64,000 nucleotides of DNA, taken from assembly GCF_020283565.1 (NCBI RefSeq), contig NC_060060.1, positions 49,216,015 to 49,280,014 of the forward strand, in the 5' to 3' direction. The translations under genes were made by a program, and so were the position numbers. How positions within the stretch are numbered: position 1 is the first letter of the stretch; every line of letters starts with the position of its first letter. The notes under the pieces were generated by a model. That model saw nothing but the letters and a program-made list of their open reading frames with translations. It was not told where the DNA came from and did no database searches. This DNA comes from Trifolium pratense (lineage: Eukaryota; Streptophyta; Magnoliopsida; Fabales; Fabaceae). Shown here one piece after another: positions 40,141 to 52,181 of this stretch.

Positions 40141-40830
40141 CATACTAGGAGATTCTATCTCTTGTCTCCGTCTTCATCACTGAAACTATAATTGAACTCT
40201 ACAAATATAAAATAATTATAAACTCAATTATATTTCAAATAAATACATGTCACTCTATTTCAAATCTTAAATTTTATGGAAACCATATTTAAATATATTT
40301 CAGCTAGTTTTGCATGGCCTTAAGATTTTTTGGAGTATGGTTTCCATAAAATTTAAATATGCCATGATTCTCAAATAAGTTACAGGGACATAGTTGGGTG
40401 GAAAGTACTTCTCTCTCTCTGTGCATTTTTATTTTAAAGGTTGTCTATGTCTTTTTTTATTTTATATTGTATTATTTAAAAGGTTGTCTATTTTTTATTT
40501 ATTTTATCTTCATTAGATTATGAAGTTGTCTATGTTTGGTTGAACGGGGAATGACGAAGTTGTCTATCTTCATTAGATTATTTATTTTATCTTTATTTAA
40601 AAGGTTGTCTATGTTTGGTTTCCCATTGATTTCACCATCTGGAGGTTCGTACTTCTAATGAAAATGTGGTGAACACAACATATGGATAAATTGCACTGTC
40701 AAAATTCAAATTTTAATTAGTCAAAGTGTATTTTTAATAGTCAGGTGGGGAGTTCTCGCAGTTTCCCGTTCAACAAAGTGGTTTGTTCCTCGTTCAACAA
40801 CACTGAGATTCTCTCTCATAACACCCTAAA

Positions 40831-42469
40831 CCCCGTTGATTTTATGATAAAAAGTAGGTTGATTTATTTCAAAAGCGTCACATATGCTCAACTATGCTCA
40901 ACTAAAACTAATTCTTAAACTTTAAAAAAATATCATGTAGTGGAATATCTAAACTTCAAAAAGTGTTCAAAGGAAATACAACTTTCAGAAAGAATAACAA
41001 CTTCTCAATTTTTTACGAATTAAAATTAAACTGAAATTAAACTAAGACGATCCCCTGATGTTACAATATCATTGTGACTCAACATTAGAAGACTTTAACG
41101 CCAACTCCCAACTTACTTCGACTAATTATTAGCAACCTGAGAATTTATGATTGCCCATCATCAGACCACACATAAATTTCTTAAACGTGATGATGATGAG
41201 ATGACGACGACGATGGTGGCTGTGACTATGCTCCTGCCGCCAGTGGCGGATTCAGGACCCCGAGTCAGTGGGTGTAAATTTTTATATATATTAATAATTA
41301 TTAAATAAAATAATAAATATTAAAATATATATTAAATTTTTAAAATTTTAATAACCACATCAAATTTTAAGTCAAAAAAAAAATTAAGTAAATTTTAGTC
41401 ATTATTACTTGAAAATTTAAATAGGAAAAATATAAATAGTAAACAATTATTTATCATAAGTATAGTTAGTATTTAGATACAAAATAAAAAAATATACATA
41501 TATTTAAGCAACATAATAGAAAGTTATGGGTATAATACAAATATATGCAACTATATATCAAGTCGTTCACTTTGGTTTAATTGCAAAAGAACTTCATTGT
41601 TACTTGAGGGGCATTAGTTCAATCCTCCATGGGGATGCATTTTGGCTTTTAAAAACAATAAAAAGCCAAATTGACACATCATTCTGCATTAAGTCAGCAT
41701 TAAGTGACGCGTGGCTGAGATAATCATGGGCCAGTGGTGCAAATTGAAAATTTCAAGAGGTGCAAAATTGCAATAAACAGAATAATTGGGCTAAATATCC
41801 AAGGTTCAGGTGTGCAGGTGCACCCCCTCACACCTGAATAGATCCGCCCCTAGCTTGAGTTTTTGGATTATGTTCATCTCAACGTCTCTGATTATTTTAA
41901 GCATTAGGCTATGTGAAATGGGGTTAAACTAATACTCTATCCTATCTTTTCTATAAATATTTCATTTTTCTAAATTTATTGAATAATTAATATCTAGTGG
42001 TCTTTACTAGTTTATTTGTTTCTTGAAGCATTGCGTTTCTTTCTCGGTGCACTGTATCATCTTTTTCTTTGTTTATTTGTTGGTGTTGGTTTGTTGGTGT
42101 CTTGTTTGTTCTTTAGCTAGCCAAAAGTATGGATGATATTTTAACCCATATTTATCGGATAATCACAAAAAATATTCACCATGGATAAGGTAAAAATTTA
42201 CATTTTGAATATGGATAATTACTCGAAAAAATGAACGGAAATTGAATGCGGTATGGGTAATTGTAGTACCCACCCTGCCCCATACCCATATAATATATAT
42301 TTTATTTATATTGTTATACAATAATATATGCGTATCAATTTAAAAAAATAACAACACTATTAAACATTTTTAATAAAAATATTTATTTATAACATAATGC
42401 AAATACAATGTAAATATGTCAACAAAGATATTTCGAACTGAATAGAATATGGGCACGAGTACAAAGTTT
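40831..42469. other. intergenic DNA with a hAT-like remnant
   Basis: Between 41241 and 41853 the ends CAGTGGCGGATTCAGG and (inverted) CTAGGGGCGGATCTATTCAG face each other about 612 bp apart, as in degraded hAT-type elements; no 8-bp duplication is visible. The 65-codon frame at 41526 has no recognised domain. The rest shows no gene. Confidence 0.45.
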
Positions 42470-42549
42470 TTATTTCGAAATGAAGTACCGTTCTAAAAAG
42501 GCTAATGTTGTGGCCAATGCGTTTAGTAGAAAAGTGTTGCATGTGTCGT
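42470..42549 (+). pseudogene. Ty3/gypsy RNase H fragment
   Basis: One frame gives FEMKYRSKKANVVANAFSRK, close to the conserved YRPGKANVVADALSRK motif at the end of the gypsy RT/RNase H. Only about 25 codons remain. Confidence 0.65.
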
Positions 42550-42559
42550 AATTGTTAAT

Positions 42560-42711
42560 GAAATTTTGTTCTTGGCAGGACAGATAGCTTACACGATGTC
42601 TCAGACAACTGGTACGTGTTATCCCATATTTTAGCTCGAGCTAAAATATGTTTTCATCTCTAATTCCGAAGACATTCATTATTGAAAGTAGTGTCAAGCT
42701 TTAAATGTCTT
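42560..42711 (+). mobile_element. older LTR-like DNA, left of the Athila insertion
   Basis: CCCATATTTTAGCTCGAGC and TGAAAGTAGTGTCAAGC resemble LTR DNA. The sequence continues at 48318 after the Athila-type element (GTCTT is duplicated), up to about 48900, with a TATA-like CTATAAATAGG near 48643. No definite ends; family uncertain. Confidence 0.4.
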
Positions 42712-44007
42712 TGATGACAAATCGTCACACTCTCTATTCCATGCCTATTTTAGCAACATTAGATACATTTTAGTAGGTTTTTAGCAATAAATATGAGAGA
42801 AATCTAACCATTAGCTTGATTACTTGTTTTGCAAGAAAACAGGAAAAACTGCAGGATTTGAATGATTTTCACTACGCTGGGGGCGTAGCCCATCACGCGC
42901 CGCGTGATGGAGCTCACAGAGAGCCAAGATTTTCACTCTGATCACGCGCGGCGTGATAACTGACCACGCGCGGCGTGAACCTTGGTGCAGGAACTGGATT
43001 GCTCTCTGCCTTGCCTACGCGCGGCGTAGCTTTGGACCACGCGCGGCGTGAAGCTTTGCTGAAGAAGAGGAATGCTCTCTGACTTGATCACGCGCCGCGT
43101 GATTCTGTTACCACGCGCGGCGTAGTTGATGGAATTGCAACCACGCGCGGCGTGATGGATCTGGCGCGCGGCGTGGTTGCCTTCTGTATATATATTTTCT
43201 GCATAATTCTGTTTTCTGGTTGGAAAATTCTGCGAAATTGGACTACATTCTGATCTTGGAACTTGAAGATCGTGATTCACACTCCAGCGGAGAGCTCCAA
43301 GCGCATCAGATCATGGATTCACAAGCCGTGGCGATGAAGCGAGGAAGCGTACGAAGAACGATGAGGAGCTAAACTCCCTCGGAGGTAGAATCTAGGTAGT
43401 TTAGGATGTAGTTCATCTGAATGTAACCTGCAATTGTGTAAGATCATACTCTCTTTATAGTATTCATTCAATTCAAGTCTGTTTCTAATGCTTTACAATC
43501 CTTCATTAGTGTTGTAATGATTCTGAGTTAAGTCACGTGCGAGAGTATTGATTTAATGTCTGAACTGAATTGAATTGAGCGCTCGAGTGTCTCCGGTCGA
43601 GAGATTGAGGCATAGAGTGTAGCAAACGATTGACGTGCGTTAATATCATTCGTTGTAGGTAGCTTCCGCCCGAGAGATCGGGGGAGTATCGACAACGAAT
43701 AGAGTGGATTTTGACAAGAGATTGCGATTCACTATTTTGTCGATCTAGTTGTGAATACTTGAGTAGTTCTTATACATTGTAGGTTGCATGCGGTTAGCTA
43801 TAGCCTAGATGATTCCGATGATTCTACCTCACTTTTCCATATTATCAAGCACATTTTCTAGCAATTCATTACTCAACATACCCCCAATTCATGTGTATTT
43901 TTTGTATAATGTCTATGAACACCGTTCGACTAGTTTGATCACACAATCCCTGTGGATCGATATTTTATTACTACGTGATTTTCGTGCACTTGCGAAATTT
44001 ATCATCA
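42712..44007 (+). repeat. 5' LTR of the Athila-type element
   Basis: 1,296 bp. Around 42880-43175 it has about ten copies of a GC-rich palindromic word (CACGCGCGGCGTGA or close). TATA-like TATATATAT near 43186. The minus-strand frame at 42942-43280 is only these repeats translated. Confidence 0.93.
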
Positions 44008-44013
44008 AGTTTT

Positions 44014-44032
44014 TGGCGCCGTTGCCGGGGAT
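44014..44032 (+). other. primer-binding site of the Athila-type element
   Basis: TGGCGCCGTTGCCGGGGAT begins seven bases after the LTR end. It is the tRNA-Asp-type site known from Athila-like elements. Confidence 0.85.
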
Positions 44033-44137
44033 TGTGATTGATTCGACAAGGCGATAGTGTTCATATTTTCTGTGTTTTCTTTATTTTTCTATTTTATATT
44101 TTCTACCGGAACGTTCTACTTGTGTGCTTCCTTGTGC

Positions 44138-45593
44138 ATGTGGAGAACAGGTCCAATTGAGCTGGAATTCGATTCTGAGATTGAGAAAGCAGCACGAGCA
44201 AATCGTAAAGTGGAAGGAAGACATGTTTGAATCATACAATCAAGAGGCACTTTTAACTAGTTGCAAGTTCAATAATGTGTTTCTACAAATCATTACCAAA
44301 CAATTAGAAGCTCAATGTATGGTGCAAGCAACCTTTCAAAATAATCCTCATGTCAACACCTTCAATCTTGGAGTGAAGAATCACATGGATTGTTCTTATG
44401 GAGCTAATCTGAATCAAGCATTTCCTCAAGATCAACATTTTGAAGATCACCTTGAATCTTTTGAAGATACTCTTATCTTGGCCATGAAGATGACTCAAAG
44501 CAATTTTGAGGTGATGAAGGCAAACCAAGAGGTGTCAAGCGAACGTCATGAAGCCTCCATCAAACATCTCGAAAACCAAATGGGTCAACTAGTAAGTCAA
44601 GTCTCTTCTCTACAAACTCAAAGTGGTTTTTGTGGAAACACCACGGATCCTCGTAATGAAAGTTGTAATTCCATTAATTTGAAAAGTAGAGAAGTTTCAT
44701 CACAAAAAGTAGTGGAGAATCCTAAGAATGATGAGAGTAAAAATGGTGTAGTTGAAAAGATGAAGGATGGTGTAGTTGAAAATAGAAGAGAAAATAAGAA
44801 AGAAGAAAAAAATAAGGAAGAAAAAGCTTATGAGGGTGAAGTTGAAAAGAGAGTGGAGAATGAGTCTAGTGCCAAGAAAGGCAAGAAACCTCTTGTGAAG
44901 GATTCCAAGTTTCAAGTTCCTTCACCATATGCTAGAATGCCTTATCCTAGGATGAAGAAGGTCAAGAACCAAGACCTTGAAGTTTGTGGAGTGGTATCCG
45001 AATGTTTCAGAGTGGAAGTGCTAGAGGAAGTGGTAATAGATGAGAAAGAAGAAGAGTGGGATCATGAGATTGAAATATTTCTTCAAAACTTGGATAACCC
45101 CCTAGAAGAGGAGAAAGAGCCAAAGGAAATAAAAAAGCCACCGGAATTGAAAGAACTTCCTCCTAAATGGAAGTATGTGTTTTTGGGTGGCGACTCTAGG
45201 AAACCCGTGATCATAAGTGATTTGCTCACTCCACTAGAAGAGAATGACTTGTTAAAAGAAGCGGAGAAAGTGAATGACGACCTAGGATGGGACTTGGATG
45301 GTGTGGTTCCTATCTATTGTTTGCACAAGATGGCCAAAGAAGAAGAGCCCGATCCGGTTGTAAATCCTCAAAAGTCTTCCACTTCAACATTGAAAGCTTC
45401 GGTGAGGAAAGGCTCTAAGAAATCTCCATCACGGTCTAGTAAGAAGGAAAGAACCAATTTGAAGACCAAAGGGGAAGATCTCAAGAGTGATTCGGGAAGT
45501 GTGAAATCATTACTATTTGATATTAATATTGCTCCTTTGAATGAAGAAAACAAGAGGAGCCGGGTTGAATCAAAGTTGAAGTATCCTCCCTAA
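44138..45593 (+). pseudogene. rearranged Athila gag joined to the start of pol
   Basis: A gag-like start at ATG 44138 (GPIELEFDSEIEKAARANRK) stops after 30 codons at 44228. The main frame, from ATG 44223 to TAA 45593, is about 456 codons. It begins in a later part of gag (FESYNQEAL; MGQLVSQVSSLQTQ), passes a Lys/Glu-rich linker and a QVPSPYARMPYPRMKK block, then reaches pol N-terminal sequence (KYVFLGGDSRKPVIIS, LTPLEENDLL, DLGWDLDG, CLHKM) that normally leads into reverse transcriptase. Here it ends instead in a Ser/Lys-rich tail. Most of the N-terminal gag, the zinc knuckle and every enzyme are missing. Whether the shortened protein is still made is unknown; the open frame over 450 codons hints at constraint or youth. 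Confidence 0.8.
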
Positions 45594-47021
45594 ACTTGTG
45601 ATGATGAAGCGTCAAGCTAATGACGAGAAAGAAGCGCTTCATGGGAGGCAACCCATGAGTTTACGGTCCTTTCTTCCTTTTCACTCTTATGCTACCTTAT
45701 GAATAATTGTTTGATGTTGCTTGGATATTGGCTGGATGTTTTATTTGTGTACTCTGAATTTGAATCTTCTTTTGTTTAATTGTGGAATGGTTTTTACCTT
45801 TTAGAGTTCGTTTCAATACTTTGGCATGTTCTTTCTAGTTACTTGAGTATCAATTACTTGATTTTCTCCGTGTGTGATATGTGAAACTTGCAGTGCAATA
45901 GCTTGTTGCACTCATGTGATCAAGAGGCAAAGGAAGGGAACGCACACTTTTTGACCGGTTCTTTGATTCGACCCAACCGAGAGGTATTGAGCCAAACACT
46001 CCTTTTTCTTCTTTGTGTGATATCCACTCATGTATTGTCTCTCAATTTTGCTTGTCGTCTTTTTATTTGATTGGTACTTTTGTAGCACACACGAGGCATG
46101 TTTCTTGGTACCTTTGAGCCTTTCTACCCACCCTTACTTATACTTATCCTTTGTTTACCCAATTTGAGCTGAAAAAGAATATGTGATTTTTGCAAAACCT
46201 TAAGAAATTTTTGATGAAAAAAGGAATGACTTTCTTGGAGGTTAGGCACCTAATTAGTGGTTGATGCGCATTGCTCACTACTAAGTTTGGGGTTGCTCTT
46301 TGGAATTAGCAACAAATAAAGTTTGGGGTGAGGGTACTAGAGAACTTTCAAAAAGTTTTGATTTGAAAAATTGAGAAAAATTTCAAATTTTGCAAGGCAA
46401 AGAAAAAAAAAACATAAGTGAAAATGAAAGAAGAGATGTATGTGAAAAAAAAATGGAAAAGAAGTACAAAAAGAAGTGATAGCCTTGAGTTCAAAGAATT
46501 GCAAAACTTTGTTTGTTGATATGAAAAAGTTCTCTAGTCCACTATAGTTCAAAAGGGGTTTGGTTTATGAAATTTTGTTGACCTTAGGGGGATCTAACTC
46601 CAAGTTTTTCTACTACTTATCCAAAAATGTCACCATCCACCCTAGCCAAGCCACGTTATAACCCTAAAAGTCCTCTAATGTGTGTGCACAAAGTGAACCG
46701 AATGAATTCTTAGATTACTTGCAAAATTATTGTTGACTTGCATTGATGTGTTGATTTGAGTGTATTACCAAAATTGAAGAGTGCATGTGAGTAGTGTGAT
46801 GAAATCATAGAGCTTTGGTCAAAAAGTGTGAACTACTTGAAAATGTCTTGCGGGAACGATTGTGCAATTGAGCATTGTTTGCAGGTGGATCATTGATCAT
46901 CAGGTGAGTCTCACGTATGTATGATTTGAGTGAATTTAAGGAAAATGCCAAGGTCTTGACACAAAAGCTTGAGGTAAAAGTTGTTTCCTTGAGGACAAGG
47001 AAAGGTTCAAGTTTGGGGTTG
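45594..47021 (+). other. 3' untranslated region of the Athila-type element
   Basis: No env-like frame. Contains AAGCGCTTCATGGGAGGC (45631) and several TTTGGGGT words, ending in the polypurine tract (about 47003-47020) next to the 3' LTR. Short frames here (such as 45888-46070) resemble nothing known. Confidence 0.7.
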
Positions 47022-48317
47022 TGATGACAAATCGTCACACTCTCTATTCCATGCCTATTTTAGCAACATTAGATACATTTTAGTAGGTTTTTAGCAATAA
47101 ATATGAGAGAAATCTAACCATTAGCTTGATTACTTGTTTTGCAAGAAAACAGGAAAAACTGCAGGATTTGAATGATTTTCACTACGCTGGGGGCGTAGCC
47201 CATCACGCGCCGCGTGATGGAGCTCACAGAGAGCCAAGATTTTCACTCTGATCACGCGCGGCGTGATAACTGACCACGCGCGGCGTGAACCTTGGTGCAG
47301 GAACTGGATTGCTCTCTGCCTTGCCTACGCGCGGCGTAGCTTTGGACCACGCGCGGCGTGAAGCTTTGCTGAAGAAGAGGAATGCTCTCTGACTTGATCA
47401 CGCGCCGCGTGATTCTGTTACCACGCGCGGCGTAGTTGATGGAATTGCAACCACGCGCGGCGTGATGGATCTGGCGCGCGGCGTGGTTGCCTTCTGTATA
47501 TATATTTTCTGCATAATTCTGTTTTCTGGTTGGAAAATTCTGCGAAATTGGACTACATTCTGATCTTGGAACTTGAAGATCGTGATTCACACTCCAGCGG
47601 AGAGCTCCAAGCGCATCAGATCATGGATTCACAAGCCGTGGCGATGAAGCGAGGAAGCGTACGAAGAACGATGAGGAGCTAAACTCCCTCGGAGGTAGAA
47701 TCTAGGTAGTTTAGGATGTAGTTCATCTGAATGTAACCTGCAATTGTGTAAGATCATACTCTCTTTATAGTATTCATTCAATTCAAGTCTGTTTCTAATG
47801 CTTTACAATCCTTCATTAGTGTTGTAATGATTCTGAGTTAAGTCACGTGCGAGAGTATTGATTTAATGTCTGAACTGAATTGAATTGAGCGCTCGAGTGT
47901 CTCCGGTCGAGAGATTGAGGCATAGAGTGTAGCAAACGATTGACGTGCGTTAATATCATTCGTTGTAGGTAGCTTCCGCCCGAGAGATCGGGGGAGTATC
48001 GACAACGAATAGAGTGGATTTTGACAAGAGATTGCGATTCACTATTTTGTCGATCTAGTTGTGAATACTTGAGTAGTTCTTATACATTGTAGGTTGCATG
48101 CGGTTAGCTATAGCCTAGATGATTCCGATGATTCTACCTCACTTTTCCATATTATCAAGCACATTTTCTAGCAATTCATTACTCAACATACCCCCAATTC
48201 ATGTGTATTTTTTGTATAATGTCTATGAACACCGTTCGACTAGTTTGATCACACAATCCCTGTGGATCGATATTTTATTACTACGTGATTTTCGTGCACT
48301 TGCGAAATTTATCATCA
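47022..48317 (+). repeat. 3' LTR of the Athila-type element
   Basis: 1,296 bp, no difference from the 5' LTR found by eye. Confidence 0.93.
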
Positions 48318-48322
48318 GTCTT

Positions 48323-50437
48323 CAAGAACAAGAGAGTTTAACTCTCTTATCTTATCATTTAATGAAGGTTAAGGGTAATGTCTTTAAGGATAAGAGAGTT
48401 CTGATGGAAAATATGCTTTATATGGCTTCATATGAATCTACCAGATATGAAGAGATTCTATCTTTCAAAGTAGATAAATGATTCGATGACAATTGATGAA
48501 TCGAAACGTTTAAAGTCATGGACTTAGAGTATTTTTCATCCTTCAAATGTGATTCGACTTCGACAGTTATAACAGTTCAAGACCTTGGTTCGTGGCAGAA
48601 GATTATTAGTTCAACGTTAAAGTAGCAGTTACTTAGTTTTTCTATAAATAGGAGTTTGTATAGTCGAAATAGGGGTCACAATTCATTTACACAAACTCTC
48701 AAACACTCAAAGTACCCATGTTAAAGCGAGAAACGAGTTACTCGAGAAAGATGTATGAATCGGTGAACCATTCTATTTTCTTTGTAACTTTTACATTTTA
48801 AATGCAATTCTACTTTTTACAAGTCTTTACTTTCAAAGTATTTACAACTTTCTGCATTTAATTGGTTCTCTCATTCGAGTGAACTTTCTCTTTTATTCGC
48901 ATTCAATTTATGTTTCACGTCTGTGTTTCATAAACTACTTTCTCATAGAACAAACACATTGTTTTTTTTGCAAACTAAGCATGTCTTTAATGATGAATAT
49001 TCAAACCTCTTTTAATATAATGCATGAACAATTGTCCCGAGATTTACTAGTTGATCTCTCAAGTAATTAATTTAAACTAGCGGTTGTTTACCAAAAATCA
49101 GTATAAACAGTACGACAACTAGTTTGCAGGATCAATATAATTGTACTGAAATAAATACTGAAAACAATAAACGACACAATAAATTGTTTATCCAATTCGG
49201 TGAAACCACACCTACTATGGGAATACCAATCCAAGAAATGAAACTCACTACTCCGAATTAATACTTAGTCTTACAACGCACACCAAAACCTATTAATATG
49301 TATGCCTATTCTTAATCCTAGTGTTTTTCTACCAAAGAACTTACTCCTCCTAGATATGAGAACCTACTCAATTTCCCCAAATCACTAGTCCCAAGTGATT
49401 AACACCTTCAGTAGATTATCAATGATGTTGAATAACCATTCAACAAACAATCTTAACTTCTAAACCTTATCACTTAAGTTTTAGAGGCTAGTACAACCAT
49501 GTGCAGTGGGCACATGTTCTTTGACTCGCAATCTAGCTTTTATCTAGAGATCTTCAATTTTTGCGGTGCTTAAAAACGCTTGCTTGAGTCTCTTTATATT
49601 GGCATGTAGCTCCTCTTGATTTGAGAGTATTTGAGTTGCATAATAATAAGATTCAGTTTTAAAATAAACTTTGTTTTAAAACTAACTTTATAAGATAAAG
49701 TTTAAATTTGAATGCTTTAATTATTAGTTAAGATCCCAATCATATCTAATCACATAGGTTTGATAACAAACTTTGTTAACAAACCTTTAAACAACTGACA
49801 ATCATAAATTCGCGCTTTGTAACAACTTTGGAGAGATTCGCGTGCCTTGGATAAGATTAAATCTTCAATCTGTTGTTCTGGGGCAAGATGTCCTACACAA
49901 TGTTTGGAACATCTTGTTTCAGCATGTTGTCTGTACATGTACTTTACCTTGTATCAAAATGTCTAACACATCTTATTCAACATATGGCACCTGCACATCT
50001 TGTTCTTGTACATGTTATTTTAACTTTATAATGCTGTCAATCTCAAATAAACAACAATTAATGCGTAAATGCAATCTGTATGAAGACTTCAAATATCTTA
50101 ACTTTAACGTCACTCACTGGAAAGGTGGAATAGTGTTGAATGAACTAGAAATGTCATGTGACATATGGTCGAGTGAGAATGAGAAGTTGTGTGTCGAATG
50201 ACCACCCGAAGTTTAAAAGATGAATTTTAGAAGAGGCTCACGAGTGGATTTTCCATCTATCTAGGTTCGACTAAGATGTATCATCACTTGAAGAAAAATT
50301 ATTGGTGCACCGATCGATATGAAAACAAATATTGTTGAATTTGTGTGTCAACTAGTTAAGATAGAACACGATAGGCTTGAAGTGGGAACAAATTTCCAAG
50401 GACTTAGGAGGTTTACCACGTACTCAGAAGGAATCAA
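48323..50437. other. LTR-like remnants, no gene
   Basis: 48323-48900 continues the older LTR-like host of the Athila insertion. 49080-49560 (with CAATTCGGTGAAACC and CACCTACTATGGG near 49195) resembles the transcribed part of a copia LTR. 49740-50040 has repeated CATCTTGTT/ATGTTGTCTG words. The rest is unassigned. Confidence 0.35.
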
Positions 50438-51009
50438 TGTAGTCAGGTTCTCGCACCGGGTCTTAGGTTCTTACGATTCTACGAGCTCGTGAAGGCCAAA
50501 CGAGCTTAGAACCCATGTAGGTTCCTTTTTTGATCTGTCTGTAGTCAGGTTCTCGCACCGGGTCATAGGTTCTTACGATCCTAGAGGTTTTTCTTTACCT
50601 GAGCTCTAGACGGCGTCGTTGTGAACCTCGCCGGCGGTTAGTGTATGTTTGTTCTCACTCCTTTCTCACTTTGGTTCACTCCTCTCTCACTTTCAACCAT
50701 CTCTTTCACTCAAACCTCTGTCCTACATGAAACCCCTCGGTTTTCATTTTGTTTTTTTTGTAACCCTGCTGATGCTTCTTCCAACCCTCTGTTATGAACT
50801 TATGAACATTTGGAATGATCTCTATGAAATATTAATTAATTATGTTTATTTTGTTTCTGTATTATATTTTTTGTGTGTTTATGTGTATATGTATATATGT
50901 GAAGTTACAATTTTACCCTTAGTAGGATCTTACGAATCGAGCTACGATCCCGATCTTACGATTCTCAACCAGCCTACTGATCCGACGTAGGATCTCGAAC
51001 CTGACTACA
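50438..51009. mobile_element. inverted-repeat DNA element
   Basis: Left TGTAGTCAGGTTCTCG and right CGAACCTGACTACA are inverted. An extra internal copy of the left end (TGTAGTCAGGTTCTCGCACC) lies at 50532. GATCTTACGATTCT-type words occur near both ends. No transposase; the 113-codon frame inside (50649) is not recognised. Target duplication unclear. Confidence 0.6.
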
Positions 51010-51018
51010 TTGGAAGGA

Positions 51019-51386
51019 ACACGTACGATTCAATTTGAGTAATTGTGAATCGATTGATATTTAATATCAACTAATATTTAATTTATTGAGTACAAAAACC
51101 AATAATTTATTTATTAATCAACCAATAATATTAGTTGGCACTCTAGAAAAACAAAATATGATCTAGCTAATATTGGAGTTCAACTCTTGAAATAAACAAT
51201 TGACACGTACGATTCAATTTGAGTAATTGTGAATCGATTGATATTTAATATCAACTAATATTTAATTTATTGAGTACAAAAACCAATAATTTATTTATTA
51301 ATCAACCAATAATATTAGTTGGCACTCTAGAAAAACAAAATATGATCTAGCTAATATTGGAGTTCAACTCTTGAAATAAACAATTG
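51019..51386. repeat. perfect tandem duplication, 2 x 184 bp
   Basis: 51019-51202 and 51203-51386 read the same throughout (start ACACGTACGATTC, end AAACAATTG). Recent local duplication of AT-rich non-coding DNA. Confidence 0.93.
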
Positions 51387-51552
51387 ACTTTAATTAGAAT
51401 AAATCACGAGTAATTAGAATATCAATCATTATATTCTTCTTTTACTAATCATTTTCACTTTAGATGAATCAAATCACTAGAAATGGGAGTCCGGGGAAGC
51501 TCAGGAGAAACAATAGGTCAATGCTCCAGGACCACACAAGAGAGGTAGACGT

Positions 51553-51770
51553 CACATCCCAACCCAAAACCTTAAGGTGTTAGGTTAATGGGTTAACTCT
51601 CTTCTAAATCCAACATTCTTCCCACACATAGTCGATGTGAGACTTAAACACTCAAACGCCACATACCAACCCAAAACCTTAAGGTGTTACATGACTAATG
51701 GGTTGCCTCTCTTATAAATCCAACATTTTTCCCACACATAGTCGATGTGGGACTTAAACACTCACACTTG
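51553..51770. repeat. diverged tandem duplication, 2 x about 107 bp
   Basis: Two units (from 51553 and 51660) share CAACCCAAAACCTTAAGGTG, AATCCAACATT and CACACATAGTCGATGTG. Non-coding. Confidence 0.85.
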
Positions 51771-51929
51771 AAACCCAACAAAATCAATGACGGTGAAAGT
51801 GCCCAAGGGCGGGAAATATCTTGATGTACTCCAACATTCAAGTTCTTTTACTAATCATTCACTTGGAAGAATCAAATAACTAGTGTGATTCATGACGGTG
51901 ATGGCGTCCAAGGACAGCCAATGGCGGGA

Positions 51930-52181
51930 AAATCTAAAATATTGTATCACAAATTGTAGTAATTGCAGGAAAAACCAATAAAAATTTACAAGTATAGCAT
52001 TCATATGCCTTAAACTGTATCAATCTGACATTGCATTTGTTAACTTTCTTTATACAAATAATTAAAAAGGGAAGGAATGGGCACAAAAATATAATTTGTT
52101 TCCCTTTGTTTTTGCTACTATTAGTGGAATTTTCTGTGCCAAGTATAAGCAAATGATGAGAACCATGACTCTATTTTTCAG
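51930..52181 (-). other. probable 3' untranslated region of the TPX2-like gene
   Basis: Follows the predicted TAA at 52184-52182. The region is duplicated, with the last exon and part of the last intron, at 34525-34995. The poly(A) site was not resolved. Confidence 0.5.

Larger units (their letters stand above)
38021..40830. repeat. dispersed repeat, copy III
   Basis: Aligns with copies I and II from CACACTATAAAGCTAACAAA (38035) to TCAACAACACTGAGATTCTC (40795). Carries a MITE (39215) and a LINE tail (39751) not present in copy II. Non-coding. Confidence 0.75.
42712..48317 (+). mobile_element. non-autonomous Athila-type LTR retrotransposon
   Basis: 5,606 bp with two 1,296-bp LTRs (TGATGACAAATCG...TTATCATCA) that read as identical and a perfect 5-bp duplication GTCTT (42707-42711, 48318-48322). 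Athila/Cyclops-type features: primer-binding site TGGCGCCGTTGCCGGGGA; gag words; the conserved AAGCGCTTCATGGGAGGC after the ORF; AGGTTCAAGTTTGGGG before the 3' LTR. The internal part is only 3,014 bp and lacks reverse transcriptase, RNase H and integrase, so it must have moved using enzymes supplied in trans. Identical LTRs mean it moved recently. Confidence 0.93.

Noticed and set aside
42942..43280. 112-codon minus-strand frame with repeated AARG/HAAR words, also at 47252
   Set aside because: Translation of the CACGCGCGGCGTGA palindromes in the LTR; not a gene.
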